A DNA stretch of 51,329 nucleotides from Bacillus sp. AFS037270. Its GTDB lineage: Bacteria; Bacillota; Bacilli; Bacillales_B; DSM-18226. Each line of letters starts with the position of its first letter. The stretch's first letter is position 1. The position numbers and the translations under genes are program-made. This document shows positions 32,454 to 41,220 of the stretch, piece after piece. The stretch covers positions 14,339-65,667 of the forward strand of contig NZ_NUNF01000023.1 in assembly GCF_002585305.1 (NCBI RefSeq), read 5' to 3'. The notes under the pieces were generated by a model. That model worked only from the letters and a program-made list of their open reading frames with translations. It made no database searches and was not told the DNA's origin.

Positions 32454-33866
32454 ATGCCATTTATTCATTGGGGAAATATTGTAACGGCTTTTGCCTGGTT
32501 TATTGCAGTTTATATGGTAATAGTCATTATTTTTTATTCGGTAATTCTTATTATCTCCTGTTTTCAACTTCGAAAAGAATACCAGCTTGATCGAATACAG
32601 GCTTACGAAGATTATTTAGACGAAATTTATACCAAACCTGTTTCAATTATTGTTCCTGCTTACAATGAAGAAGCTGGTATTATTCAAAGTGTTCGCTCAC
32701 TATTAAGTGTAAACTATCCAAGCTTTGAAATAATTGTAGTAAATGATGGTTCCAAGGATCACACCTTGGAAAAGATGATTGAATTCTATGATATGAAGGA
32801 AATCAAAAAAGTGGTTAGAATTCAAGTCAATACTAAACCTATCAAAAAGATATATCAATCATCGATTCTATCCAACCTTTTCCTGATTGACAAGGAAAAC
32901 GGAGGAAAAGCAGATGCCCTTAATGTCGGACTTAACTTCTCTCATTATCCTTATTTTTGCTCTTTGGATGGTGATTCGGTTCTTGAAGAAGATGCTTTTT
33001 TGAAGGTAATGAAACCAATTGTGGACTCGGCTGAAGAAGTAATTGCTTCCGGAGGCAGTGTGAGGATTGCCAATGGCTGTGAAATTCAACATGGTCATCT
33101 TCAGAGTGTTGGCCTATCCAATAAGCCATTGGTAGTGATGCAGATAATTGAATACTTACGAGCATTCTTAATGGGGAGAATTGGTCTCAGCAGACACAAT
33201 CTCCTCCTTATTATCTCTGGTGCCTTTGGTGTTTTTTCTAAGCATTGGGTAATTGCCGCAGGAGGCTATCGAACCGATACGGTTGGTGAAGATATGGAAC
33301 TTGTGGTGCGAATACATCGTTTATTAAAAGAAAAGGGCCTGAAAAAGAAGATTGTATACGTCCCAGATCCCGTTTGTTGGACAGAAGTGCCTGAGGACAT
33401 GACATTTTTGCGGAGACAGCGAAGAAGATGGCATAGAGGGCTATTTGAAAGTTTATGGACCCATCGTAAATTAACCTTTAATCCTAAATATGGATCAATT
33501 GGTCTTCTTGCATTTCCTTATTTTTGGATTGTAGAGTTTTTCGGCCCGATTATTGAGCTATCTGGCTATATTTTTATGATATTATGCTTGCTTCTCGGGG
33601 GAACCTACATCGAATTTTCCATTTTGCTGTTTTTACTTTCTTGCTTGTATGGGTCGATTTTTTCAATGGCTGCCGTCCTTTTAGAGGAGTGGAGCTTAAC
33701 CAAATATCCAAAGGTAACAGATATCCTTAAGCTTTTTCTATATTCATTAACAGAAACGATCTGGTATCGGCCTATGACCGTTTTATGGCGCTGTGAGGGG
33801 ATCTTGCAAATCATAAAAGGAGATACAAGCTGGGGAGAAATGAAAAGAAAAGGTGTATCAAAATGA
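32454..33866 (+). CDS. Membrane family 2 glycosyltransferase (processive, hyaluronan/cellulose/PNAG synthase type)
   Basis: 470 residues from ATG 32454 (AAAGGGG nine bases upstream); an ATG at 32406 inside the preceding gene is discarded. One N-terminal membrane span precedes a GT2 catalytic domain with PAYNEEAGI, VVNDGSKDHT, CSLDGDSVLEED (metal-binding DxD-like), TVGEDMELVVRIH (catalytic D) and QRRRWHRG (QxxRW), the signature set of processive synthases. Three or four C-terminal spans follow. It should polymerise a beta-linked polysaccharide and pass it through the membrane. The next gene overlaps its stop by 4 bases. Confidence 0.88.
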   Translation: MPFIHWGNIVTAFAWFIAVYMVIVIIFYSVILIISCFQLRKEYQLDRIQAYEDYLDEIYTKPVSIIVPAYNEEAGIIQSVRSLLSVNYPSFEIIVVNDGSKDHTLEKMIEFYDMKEIKKVVRIQVNTKPIKKIYQSSILSNLFLIDKENGGKADALNVGLNFSHYPYFCSLDGDSVLEEDAFLKVMKPIVDSAEEVIASGGSVRIANGCEIQHGHLQSVGLSNKPLVVMQIIEYLRAFLMGRIGLSRHNLLLIISGAFGVFSKHWVIAAGGYRTDTVGEDMELVVRIHRLLKEKGLKKKIVYVPDPVCWTEVPEDMTFLRRQRRRWHRGLFESLWTHRKLTFNPKYGSIGLLAFPYFWIVEFFGPIIELSGYIFMILCLLLGGTYIEFSILLFLLSCLYGSIFSMAAVLLEEWSLTKYPKVTDILKLFLYSLTETIWYRPMTVLWRCEGILQIIKGDTSWGEMKRKGVSK

Positions 33867-36800
33867 AAAAATCAATCCACCTATTTGTCTATACTATGAT
33901 TTTTTTGGTAGTTCTAACAAGCCCTTTTTGGTTATGGAAATTACAGCCAGAAAAAAAATTGAATGTGCTAATTGTAGATAAAACCGTACCTAATACGACA
34001 TACCGGGAACATAAGGGATTGGTGTGGGTTTTAAACAATGCCAAGTATTTTAAGAATGGGCAAGAACCCTATTCAGCAAAAAATGATTATAAAGGCTTTG
34101 CGCCGAAAAAGAATCAGCAATATACCATTGTCCCTTTACCCAAGGATTTAAAAAAATATGATGTTTTCTATTTGACAGATCAGTACGGTGTCTATAAAAA
34201 CGAATTTTATGGACAGAATCCCACTGGTCGCAGGTCAGGCAAGATTTATGGAGGTCTGACACTAAGTGAAGTTAACCAAATGAAAAAGGCACTTATTCAA
34301 TCAAAATCAAAAACTTTAATTGCAGAATTCAATACATTTGCTAGTCCAACATCCGAACCGGCCAGGGCGGAAATTTCAAATTTGCTTAATGTGGAGTGGT
34401 CTGGATGGATTGGCAGATATTTTTCTGATTTGAATAGTAATGAAGTACCTCAATGGGTAAAACAGAATTATCAAAAACAAAGAGAAAAATGGGCTTTCAA
34501 TGGAGAGGGATTTGTATTTGTAAGTAAAAATAATTATGTGGTTGTAATAGGGGAAGATGACGTCCACCATTCAGGACTCAACTTTAAATTAACCAGTCTA
34601 GGACAAAAACACTTTTCGCAACAAATAGACGGGACGTATCAGTATTGGTTCGATATTATTGATGCGAAAAATAATAATGAGATCTTAGCGAATTATCAGC
34701 TGCCTGTTTCGAAAAAGGCCAGTGAGAAATTGAAGGGGTACGGAATACCCAATCAGTTTCCTGCTGTCATATATCACAAAAATGCGAGATACTCCTCCTA
34801 TTATTTTTCCGGCGACTATGCTGATGATGCAGATGTGCCGGGGATTTATCAAACACAAGGTTTGGATAAGTGGAAAAAGACATTCGGGTCAAATCATTCT
34901 TTTTATTGGACAGCCTATGTTCCGATGATGAAAGATATACTCAAAAATGGGTTAAAACACGTTGAGAAGCAAGAGAAAATCGAACTGGTTGAAGAGAATG
35001 GAGTAAAGACTAATAGTAAAACCAATGCTTCCTATATCCAAATTCAAAAGAATGGAAAATGGGAGAACTTCTTAATTAAGGGAGTGAATATGGGGATTGG
35101 CAGACCTGGCTACTTTCCTGGAGAAGCGGGCATTACAAAAGAAGAATATTTTCGATGGTTTCAAGAAATTGGAGCAATGAATGCCAATGCCATTAGGGTT
35201 TATACTCTGCATCCTCCTCAGTTTTATGAGGCTTTTTACGAATACAACCAAATTGCGAAAAGACCGTTATATCTATTTCATGGAACGTGGGTTAATGAAG
35301 AAAATCTGATCAAGACACAGGATGCATTTGCTAAGGTAAATGTGGATGATGCCAAGCTGGAGATAAAGAATATGGTTGATATTATTCATGGAAATGCTAA
35401 TCTTGCCAAACGGCCAGGTCATGCATCAGGTGTTTATAAACATGATATCTCAAAGTTTGTCATCGGCACGATTATAGGAACAGAATGGGACCCGGCAATG
35501 GTAGAGAACACCAATACCAAGCATTCTGGAATGGCTCAATTTAAAGGGGACTATTTTGAAACAGTCCATGCCAGTCCGTTTGAAATTTGGCTGGCCGAAT
35601 TGATGGATTATGCAGCAGAGTATGAGTCAAAGCAATATAACTGGCAGCATTCGATGAGCTTTACGAATTGGGTTACAACGGATTTGCTCAAACACCCGTC
35701 AGAACCACTAGAAACAGAAGATATGGTTTCTGTTGATCCCAATCATGTAAAGGCATCAGGGTCTTTTAAAGCCGGGCTTTTTGCTTCTTATCATATCTAT
35801 CCATACTACCCGGATTTTCTTAATTACGAAAAGAAGTATCTGGATTATACGGATGCTGCTGGAAAGAAAAATAATTACGCTGGGTATCTGAATGATCTGC
35901 GTTCAGCACATCATATGCCAATTTTGGTGGCGGAATTTGGTGTACCTTCTTCAAGAGGATTAACTCATAGAAATCCTTACGGTATGAATCAGGGATTTCA
36001 TTCAGAAGAAGAACAAGGACAGATTGATCAGCATTTATATCAATCGATTGTATCAGAGAAATATGCGGGCGGACTTGTATTTACTTGGCAGGATGAATGG
36101 TTTAAGCGGACATGGAACACAATGGACTTTGATAATCCGGACCGCCGCCCTTATTGGAATAATCAGCAAACAAATGAACAGCATTTTGGTTTGCTTGGAT
36201 TCGAACCAGGGAAGAAGGAAACATCTATAGTTGTCGATGGTACTTCAGAAGATTGGGAAATCGCCGGTACAAAATTAGGTTACCAATCTAAGGGGAATCA
36301 ACGGGTAAAAGAGGTGCGTTTCGCATCTGACAGCGGTTACTTGTATTTCTTACTAAAATATAATCAACCTATAGATTTTAATAGCGGTGGCACATATCTA
36401 TTGCTTGATACCATTGGAAATCAAGGGCAAACAACGATTTCGATTAACCAGCGGGCAAAGATTAAAACAGATTACGGAATTGACTTCCTTATCAAGCTCC
36501 AGGGTCCAAAAGATTCACGAATCTTGGTTGATAGCTATTATGATACCTTCTATTATCAGTATGGAAAACGTTTGAAAATGATTCCTGAAGAGCCATATGC
36601 TCAAAGGAAGGATAATGGGGTGTTTAATCCTATTCGGCTGGCATTAAATAAACAACAAACAATCCCTTCAACAAAGAAAGTCATTCCGTTTCAGGATTAT
36701 GAAACAGGGGTTTTACAATACGGTAATGCTAATCCAGCCAGCAAAGATTTTGATTCTTTAACAGATATAAGTATGAGCAAGGATAAAAAGGTGATAGAAG

Positions 36801-37108
36801 GAAGAATTGCTTGGCAGCTATTAAATGTTAAAGATCCCAGCTTAAAAGAAGTAATGGGGGATATTTGGAAACAGGGATTATCAAGCTCTGTGGAGACTAG
36901 TGGAATTAGGGCTGCGGTTGTAACAACAGCGAAAGGCAGTGTACAACAAACCATTCCTAAGACGCTGAATGGGCAGCTCAAACAAAAGGGTTCACTATTT
37001 TATAATTGGAAACCATGGGACCAGCCTGCATTCTATGAACGGTTGAAAACATCTTATGAAATCATTCAAAAAACATTTGGTACCATGGAAATTAATCAAA
37101 CTAAATAA
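33863..37108 (+). CDS. Large membrane-anchored protein with a clan GH-A-like glycosidase/transglycosidase core and a C-terminal carbohydrate-binding-like region
   Basis: 1081 residues. An N-terminal signal anchor (IHLFVYTMIFLVVLTSPFWLW) is followed by an unassigned domain (about 35-360). A TIM-barrel-like region (about 385-760) begins GVNMGIGRPGYFPGEAGITKEEYFRWF and has NAIRVYTLHPPQFYEAFYEY, E541 in TIIGTEWDP and E691 in PILVAEFGVPSSRG. Two glutamates 150 residues apart at strand ends are typical of clan GH-A acid/base and nucleophile. A CBM9-like beta domain (about 792-990, starting VDGTSEDWEIAGTKLGY) follows. Start and stop overlap with the synthase gene (ATGA), so translation is coupled. 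It probably trims, branches or transfers the polysaccharide outside the membrane. The domain limits are approximate. Confidence 0.72.
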   Translation: MKKSIHLFVYTMIFLVVLTSPFWLWKLQPEKKLNVLIVDKTVPNTTYREHKGLVWVLNNAKYFKNGQEPYSAKNDYKGFAPKKNQQYTIVPLPKDLKKYDVFYLTDQYGVYKNEFYGQNPTGRRSGKIYGGLTLSEVNQMKKALIQSKSKTLIAEFNTFASPTSEPARAEISNLLNVEWSGWIGRYFSDLNSNEVPQWVKQNYQKQREKWAFNGEGFVFVSKNNYVVVIGEDDVHHSGLNFKLTSLGQKHFSQQIDGTYQYWFDIIDAKNNNEILANYQLPVSKKASEKLKGYGIPNQFPAVIYHKNARYSSYYFSGDYADDADVPGIYQTQGLDKWKKTFGSNHSFYWTAYVPMMKDILKNGLKHVEKQEKIELVEENGVKTNSKTNASYIQIQKNGKWENFLIKGVNMGIGRPGYFPGEAGITKEEYFRWFQEIGAMNANAIRVYTLHPPQFYEAFYEYNQIAKRPLYLFHGTWVNEENLIKTQDAFAKVNVDDAKLEIKNMVDIIHGNANLAKRPGHASGVYKHDISKFVIGTIIGTEWDPAMVENTNTKHSGMAQFKGDYFETVHASPFEIWLAELMDYAAEYESKQYNWQHSMSFTNWVTTDLLKHPSEPLETEDMVSVDPNHVKASGSFKAGLFASYHIYPYYPDFLNYEKKYLDYTDAAGKKNNYAGYLNDLRSAHHMPILVAEFGVPSSRGLTHRNPYGMNQGFHSEEEQGQIDQHLYQSIVSEKYAGGLVFTWQDEWFKRTWNTMDFDNPDRRPYWNNQQTNEQHFGLLGFEPGKKETSIVVDGTSEDWEIAGTKLGYQSKGNQRVKEVRFASDSGYLYFLLKYNQPIDFNSGGTYLLLDTIGNQGQTTISINQRAKIKTDYGIDFLIKLQGPKDSRILVDSYYDTFYYQYGKRLKMIPEEPYAQRKDNGVFNPIRLALNKQQTIPSTKKVIPFQDYETGVLQYGNANPASKDFDSLTDISMSKDKKVIEGRIAWQLLNVKDPSLKEVMGDIWKQGLSSSVETSGIRAAVVTTAKGSVQQTIPKTLNGQLKQKGSLFYNWKPWDQPAFYERLKTSYEIIQKTFGTMEINQTK

Positions 37109-37112
37109 ACAA

Positions 37113-37151
37113 CCTTAAAACCACCGGTGCTTAGCTTCGGTGGTTTTAAGG
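37113..37151 (+). terminator. Terminator-like hairpin after the exopolysaccharide cluster
   Basis: A 14-bp perfect stem, CCTTAAAACCACCG (37113-37126) with its complement at 37138-37151. T's lie inside the right arm rather than after it. Confidence 0.65.
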
Positions 37152-37183
37152 TGTTAAAGGTCTCTTCTAAATTGTAAAATCGC

Positions 37184-37214
37184 AACAAAAAAACCAGAGA
37201 AGGTTCTCTGGTTT
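37184..37214 (-). terminator. Terminator of the ykaA-pit operon
   Basis: On the minus strand AACCAGAGAA pairs with TTCTCTGGTT and is followed by TTTTTTG. It lies just beyond the pit stop codon. Confidence 0.78.
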
Positions 37215-37218
37215 AAAG

Positions 37219-38220
37219 TTAAAAGAACAAATTCAAAATAAAGTAAACAATGGCTGCAATCAATGCCGTAATTGGAAGGGTGATGACCCAAGTAATTAAC
37301 ATCCGTTGAGCTGTATCCCATTTAACGCCCTTTAAACGATGAGCAGAACCTACTCCTAGGATACCAGAAGAAATTACATGAGTTGTACTAACTGGTAAAT
37401 GGATATACGTAGCACCAAAGATAATAGCAGCACCAGTTAAATCTGCAGCTACTCCATTAATTGGACGTATTTTCATAATTTTTCCGCCAACAGTTTTGAT
37501 AATCTTCCAGCCGCCAATTGAGGTTCCTAATCCCATCGCAACTGCACAGGAAGCTTGTACCCAGAAAGGGATTCCTGCATCGGGTGAAAGATATTTACTA
37601 GATACAAGTGCTAAGGTGATGATCCCCATTGATTTTTGGGCATCATTTGTTCCGTGTGAATAAGATTGTAATGCAGCGGTTGCGATTTGGATATAACGGA
37701 ATCTTTTGTTCGTTTTTGCTAAATTAAAATTTCTAAATGCCACTTTAAAGATACTATAAACAATATATCCCACAATAAAAGCTAAAATTGGTGATAAAAT
37801 TAGCGCTTCAATGATTTTGATAAAACCAGTGTAGTTTAAGGCATTAAATCCTTCTGCTGCAATTGCGGCGCCAGCAATAGAACCAATAATTGCGTGGGAA
37901 GAACTGCTTGGAATTCCAAAATACCAAGTGAGTAAGTTCCAAAAGATAGCTGAAAGTAATGCTGCTAAAATTACCACTGACCCATTGTGCAATGTAAATG
38001 GATCAACTATATCCTTAGATACAGTTTTAGCAACCCCTGTAAACGTTAACGCTCCAACAAAATTCATTACCGCTGCTAATAGTATGGCTTGACGCGGTTT
38101 TAACGCTTTAGTGGAAACGGATGTGGCGATTGCATTTGCTGTATCGTGAAAACCATTAATAAAATCAAATGCAAGGGCACCAATGACAATTAAGATTGTT
38201 AAAATTAGGACAAGACTCAT
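37219..38220 (-). CDS. pit: PiT-family inorganic phosphate transporter
   Basis: 333 residues with about 10 membrane spans. The two inverted PiT signatures are visible: DFINGFHDTANAIATSVSTKAL near the N-terminus and SYSHGTNDAQKSMGIITLAL in the middle, with PVSTTHVISSGILGVG near the end. It imports phosphate, often as a metal-phosphate complex, with protons. ATG 38220 has AAGGAG upstream. It is the second gene of an operon with the DUF47 gene, 11 bp apart. Confidence 0.92.
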   Translation of the reverse strand: MSLVLILTILIVIGALAFDFINGFHDTANAIATSVSTKALKPRQAILLAAVMNFVGALTFTGVAKTVSKDIVDPFTLHNGSVVILAALLSAIFWNLLTWYFGIPSSSSHAIIGSIAGAAIAAEGFNALNYTGFIKIIEALILSPILAFIVGYIVYSIFKVAFRNFNLAKTNKRFRYIQIATAALQSYSHGTNDAQKSMGIITLALVSSKYLSPDAGIPFWVQASCAVAMGLGTSIGGWKIIKTVGGKIMKIRPINGVAADLTGAAIIFGATYIHLPVSTTHVISSGILGVGSAHRLKGVKWDTAQRMLITWVITLPITALIAAIVYFILNLFF

Positions 38221-38231
38221 CTTTTTGCTCC

Positions 38232-38846
38232 TTATGCATTTTTCATAATAATGGATTCAAGGGTATTAGCTACAGTCTGACAGAAGTCTGCGATATCCTC
38301 GAGATCTTCGTAAATTTCCTTATATTGAATAATACGGATTGGATCTTTTTCCACAGTGAATAGATGTTTAATTGACTGTCTTAAAATATTATCGCATTTT
38401 GATTCAAAATCCTTAATTTTAATGGCATGTTCTCGTATTTGAGCTAGCTTCTTGTTGGATAGTAATTCAACAGCCTTCTGAATTTCGTGAACACTGCCTT
38501 GAATCGCATCAACAAACTGTAACATAAATTCATCGGCTTCTGTAATGGAGTACATTTCAAAAAGGGCCGCACATGCTTCAAGTCCGTCTAGTACATCGTC
38601 CATGCTCATCGCAAGCTGGAGAATGTCCTCACGTTCAATTGGAGTTATGAAGGCATCGTTTAGTTCTTTAATGACTTCATGAACGAAGGTATCACCTTTG
38701 GATTCATACTCTTTCATTTTCTCAGAAAAGATTTTTAAATCACTGATATTTTTTAATTTATATTCAGTAAAAAAATCTACACTTTCATCAAGATTGGATG
38801 AAATATTACTTAGTAATGCCGAGAATTTATCTACCTTTTTAGCCAT
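38232..38846 (-). CDS. ykaA: DUF47 (PhoU-like) accessory protein of the PiT transporter
   Basis: 204 residues from ATG 38846, with GGAGG upstream; an extension to 38897 has no ribosome binding site. It is an all-helical PhoU-like protein with the conserved helices HEVIKELNDAFITPIEREDI and ALSMDDVLDGLEACAALFEM and the metal-site-type acidic residues D/E within them. DUF47 proteins are nearly always next to pit and are thought to regulate it. It is the first gene of the operon. Confidence 0.9.
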   Translation of the reverse strand: MAKKVDKFSALLSNISSNLDESVDFFTEYKLKNISDLKIFSEKMKEYESKGDTFVHEVIKELNDAFITPIEREDILQLAMSMDDVLDGLEACAALFEMYSITEADEFMLQFVDAIQGSVHEIQKAVELLSNKKLAQIREHAIKIKDFESKCDNILRQSIKHLFTVEKDPIRIIQYKEIYEDLEDIADFCQTVANTLESIIMKNA

Positions 38847-39215
38847 AAGATTATACCTCCAATAATTTAAACAATGTATGTTTTCTTTCGCACCCAAATC
38901 ATTTTATCTGAAATATGTCGGAATGAGAAAGAATTTACGTTAAATTTACAAAAACTTAACATTAGAATTTTCTGAATTTTTCTTGCTGACTATATACCTA
39001 AGAAGTCCTTTATTACTTTTGCCTTGTATTATAAATTTATGTCCTGAGGATCTGTATTTTTTTTTAATCCATTATTTATTTTTTTATGAGTATAAATAAC
39101 AAAAAAGGGTACTTTATAGGTACAGGCAGAAAACAATGGTTAAATGAATTAAACAAAACTGTCTGAGGAATAAACAAAAAAGTGAAATGAAGAATACTAA
39201 AAAGGAGTGTTCTAA
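38847..39215. other. Divergent intergenic region between ykaA-pit and the GlsB-type gene
   Basis: 369 bp without a gene. It contains a three-unit PhoP-box-like array (38934-38961) and a TAAAAT that could be the ykaA -10 (minus strand, 38901-38906). The rest is A/T-rich with long T runs. I could not identify a convincing promoter for the rightward gene. Confidence 0.5.
38934..38961. promoter_or_regulatory. Candidate PhoP-box array
   Basis: TTTACG (38934-38939), TTTACA (38945-38950) and TTAACA (38956-38961) repeat exactly every 11 bp, the spacing of Bacillus PhoP boxes (TTNACA direct repeats). The boxes read on the plus strand, opposite to the ykaA-pit operon whose start is 88 bp away, so orientation is unusual for an activated target. 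Confidence 0.5.
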
Positions 39216-39470
39216 ATGAGTTTCATTTGGTCATTAATTGTTGGTGGTATAATCGGCTGGTTAGCAGGTTTAATAGTCGGAAGAAATATTCCGGGGGGCA
39301 TTATTGGTAATATCATCGCAGGTTTTGTTGGTGCATGGTTAGGAACGGCAATATTAGGTGACTGGGGACCAAATGTGGCTGATTTCGCCATAATACCTGC
39401 TATCATTGGCGCCGCAGTTTTAGTGCTTCTTTTAAGCTTCATTATGCGTGCCTTTAGAAAAGCAGACTAA
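39216..39470 (+). CDS. GlsB/YeaQ/YmgE-family small membrane stress protein
   Basis: 84 residues with three hydrophobic helices and the glycine-rich pattern of the transglycosylase-associated family (GGIIGWLAGLIVGRNIPGGIIGNIIAGFVGAWLG). AAAGGAG precedes ATG 39216. The name is historic; family members are small stress-induced membrane proteins of unclear activity. Confidence 0.88.
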   Translation: MSFIWSLIVGGIIGWLAGLIVGRNIPGGIIGNIIAGFVGAWLGTAILGDWGPNVADFAIIPAIIGAAVLVLLLSFIMRAFRKAD

Positions 39471-39487
39471 AACAAAATTAACAAAGG

Positions 39488-39525
39488 AAAAGGATGTCTC
39501 CCTATTCGAGGCATCCTTTTTCTAT
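39488..39525. terminator. Terminator between convergent genes
   Basis: AAAAGGATG with an inner CTC pairs with GAG and CATCCTTTT, with one bulge on each side; T's follow on the right and A's precede on the left, so both the GlsB-type gene and the pseudouridine synthase gene can use it. Confidence 0.75.
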
Positions 39526-40445
39526 ATTTTATTTATATCAATTGCATGAAATACTTCAGACAAATCGGTAAATGGGGCATGACATATAATGGATTCTTGG
39601 GTAAATGGATTTGTGAATTCAAGCTTTACGGCATGGAGAGCCTGCCTGTTCGTGATCGGTTCACCTCCATATAAAGTATCACCAATCAAGGGATGACCCA
39701 AATGACTAAAATGAACTCTAATTTGATGAGTTCTCCCCGTTTCCAGCCAACATTTTAGGAAAGTAAAATTCTTTTGTTTATTAATATCTAAGACCTGATA
39801 ATGTGTAATCGCAGCCTGTCCATTAGGTGAGACTCTGCGTCTAGTCGCATGATGACGGTCCCGCCCAATCGGCATGTTTAAGGTGCCTTTCCTCTGTTTA
39901 ATTTGACCGTGCACAGCGGCAATGTAAGTTCTTTTGATGTGGCGTTTTTCGAGCATTTTATCTAAGATCGCACCTGCTAGTGCGTGTTTTGCAAAAAGAA
40001 TTGCCCCCGATGTATCCCGGTCTAATCGATGGATTTGGCGAACATTACCGGATTCACCTTTTGATAGCAAATAAAAAGCTACAGCATTCATTAATGAATC
40101 CGTTTCTTTAACCGGGTCATTTGGGTGTGTATTCATAAAAGGCGGTTTATTGACAATTAAAACATGGTCATCTTCAAACAATATATTTAACTCATGATAG
40201 TTCGGGGTCACATGAGGATCGTCCTCTTCAAAAAGATGGAGTTGAAGTTTTGCACCTGCTGTAAATGGTAAGTTCCAGTTAACTCGATTTCCTTCCATAA
40301 GGACCTTATTTTCAGATCGGAATTGATGCGTTAATTTTTTTGGAGCCTCCCAAACTTGTCGGAAAAGGTGTTCAACGGTAATACCTTCCCACTCCTTTGG
40401 AATAATGATTTGCAGCCATTCGCCAGTTCGTTTGGTTATGTACAT
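39522..40445 (-). CDS. RluA-family pseudouridine synthase (YhcT-like)
   Basis: 307 residues. It has the RluA catalytic motif HRLDRDTSG with the active aspartate, INKPP-like strand LIVNKPPFMNTHP, and the C-terminal GRTHQIRVHFSHLGHPLIGDTLYGG. A variable N-terminal part (1-85) precedes the catalytic domain. ATG 40445 has AAAAGGAG upstream. It converts specific uridines in rRNA or tRNA to pseudouridine; the target site is not readable. Its neighbour resembles YhcU, matching the yhcT-yhcU pair of B. subtilis. Confidence 0.88.
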   Translation of the reverse strand: MYITKRTGEWLQIIIPKEWEGITVEHLFRQVWEAPKKLTHQFRSENKVLMEGNRVNWNLPFTAGAKLQLHLFEEDDPHVTPNYHELNILFEDDHVLIVNKPPFMNTHPNDPVKETDSLMNAVAFYLLSKGESGNVRQIHRLDRDTSGAILFAKHALAGAILDKMLEKRHIKRTYIAAVHGQIKQRKGTLNMPIGRDRHHATRRRVSPNGQAAITHYQVLDINKQKNFTFLKCWLETGRTHQIRVHFSHLGHPLIGDTLYGGEPITNRQALHAVKLEFTNPFTQESIICHAPFTDLSEVFHAIDINKI

Positions 40446-40465
40446 TATTTTCTCCTTTTATCAAT

Positions 40466-40531
40466 TGTCTAGGTCCAGCGATTTGTGGCTCGGGGTCATA
40501 AGCCACTGTTCAAGTCGCTTTCCGCTTTTCT
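40466..40531 (+). repeat. Dispersed intergenic repeat, copy 3 (longest form here)
   Basis: It starts TGTCTAGGTCCAGCG, has a GGCTCGGGGTCATAAGCC middle with partial dyad symmetry and ends TCGCTTTCCGCTTTTCTT. It shows both ends of the element of which 7191-7220 is a shortened form. It lies between the yhcT-like and yhcU-like genes. Confidence 0.65.
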
Positions 40532-40634
40532 TAAACTGTGGTGATAATTACCACCCAAAATTCACTACGAATTATGTTATTCTTATGATATATATTACGA
40601 CAGAAATAAGCGATGGCAAAGGTGGGTTAGATAA

Positions 40635-41021
40635 GTGAAAATAGTTTTTGCCTCGACACCAAGTCAAGAAGAAGAGATTAATGAACTGGTGAGGTACGTT
40701 TACTCTAATATTTTTCCTCATTATTTTAGTGATGAAGAAATTAGTCAATTTGAGGAATTAAAGGTCTTGGATACGTCTTTGGATTTTAATACATTAAAAG
40801 ATGCATTTCAAGTTATGACAAGCATACAAACAGTTATTTCAATTTTAGAGTCGTCACCGCTGGATGAACAATACGAAATGGTGTTTAACAAAAATGTTGC
40901 TACACTTAAAGAATTTGGACTGTTTTTCCCTTTCGATTTTGAGCAGTTTATGGAAGGAAAATGCCTAAAAAGTTCAATGCTGAGTATTTATAGCAAAGCA
41001 GACAATGAACTGATTATATAA
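40635..41021 (+). CDS. YhcU-like protein (DUF5365 family) of unknown function
   Basis: 128 residues from GTG 40635, with AAGGTGGG upstream. It is an acidic, mainly helical cytosolic protein (MKIVFASTPSQEEEINELVRYVY... FPHYFSDEEI). The start pattern and the place next to a YhcT-like pseudouridine synthase match B. subtilis YhcU as I remember it. Function unknown. Confidence 0.65.
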   Translation: MKIVFASTPSQEEEINELVRYVYSNIFPHYFSDEEISQFEELKVLDTSLDFNTLKDAFQVMTSIQTVISILESSPLDEQYEMVFNKNVATLKEFGLFFPFDFEQFMEGKCLKSSMLSIYSKADNELII

Positions 41022-41034
41022 AAGTAGTAAAGCA

Positions 41035-41066
41035 AAAGCCTGTAATTTTTTACAGGCTTTATTTAT
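41035..41066 (+). terminator. Terminator after the YhcU-like gene
   Basis: AAAGCCTGTA (41035-41044) pairs with TACAGGCTTT (41051-41060), followed by ATTTATTT. Confidence 0.75.
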
Positions 41067-41220
41067 TTCTTGCTCTTATTGTGATATTTTTGAGATTATA
41101 GTATAAGTGGCTTTTCCTGTACTTTGCGAAAAATGTCGGTTTTTATCCTGTCATTTTTAGAGGAAAACGGAAGTTAAACTTCGAATTATTGTATGGACAA
41201 AAATAGGAGGGATTACATCT

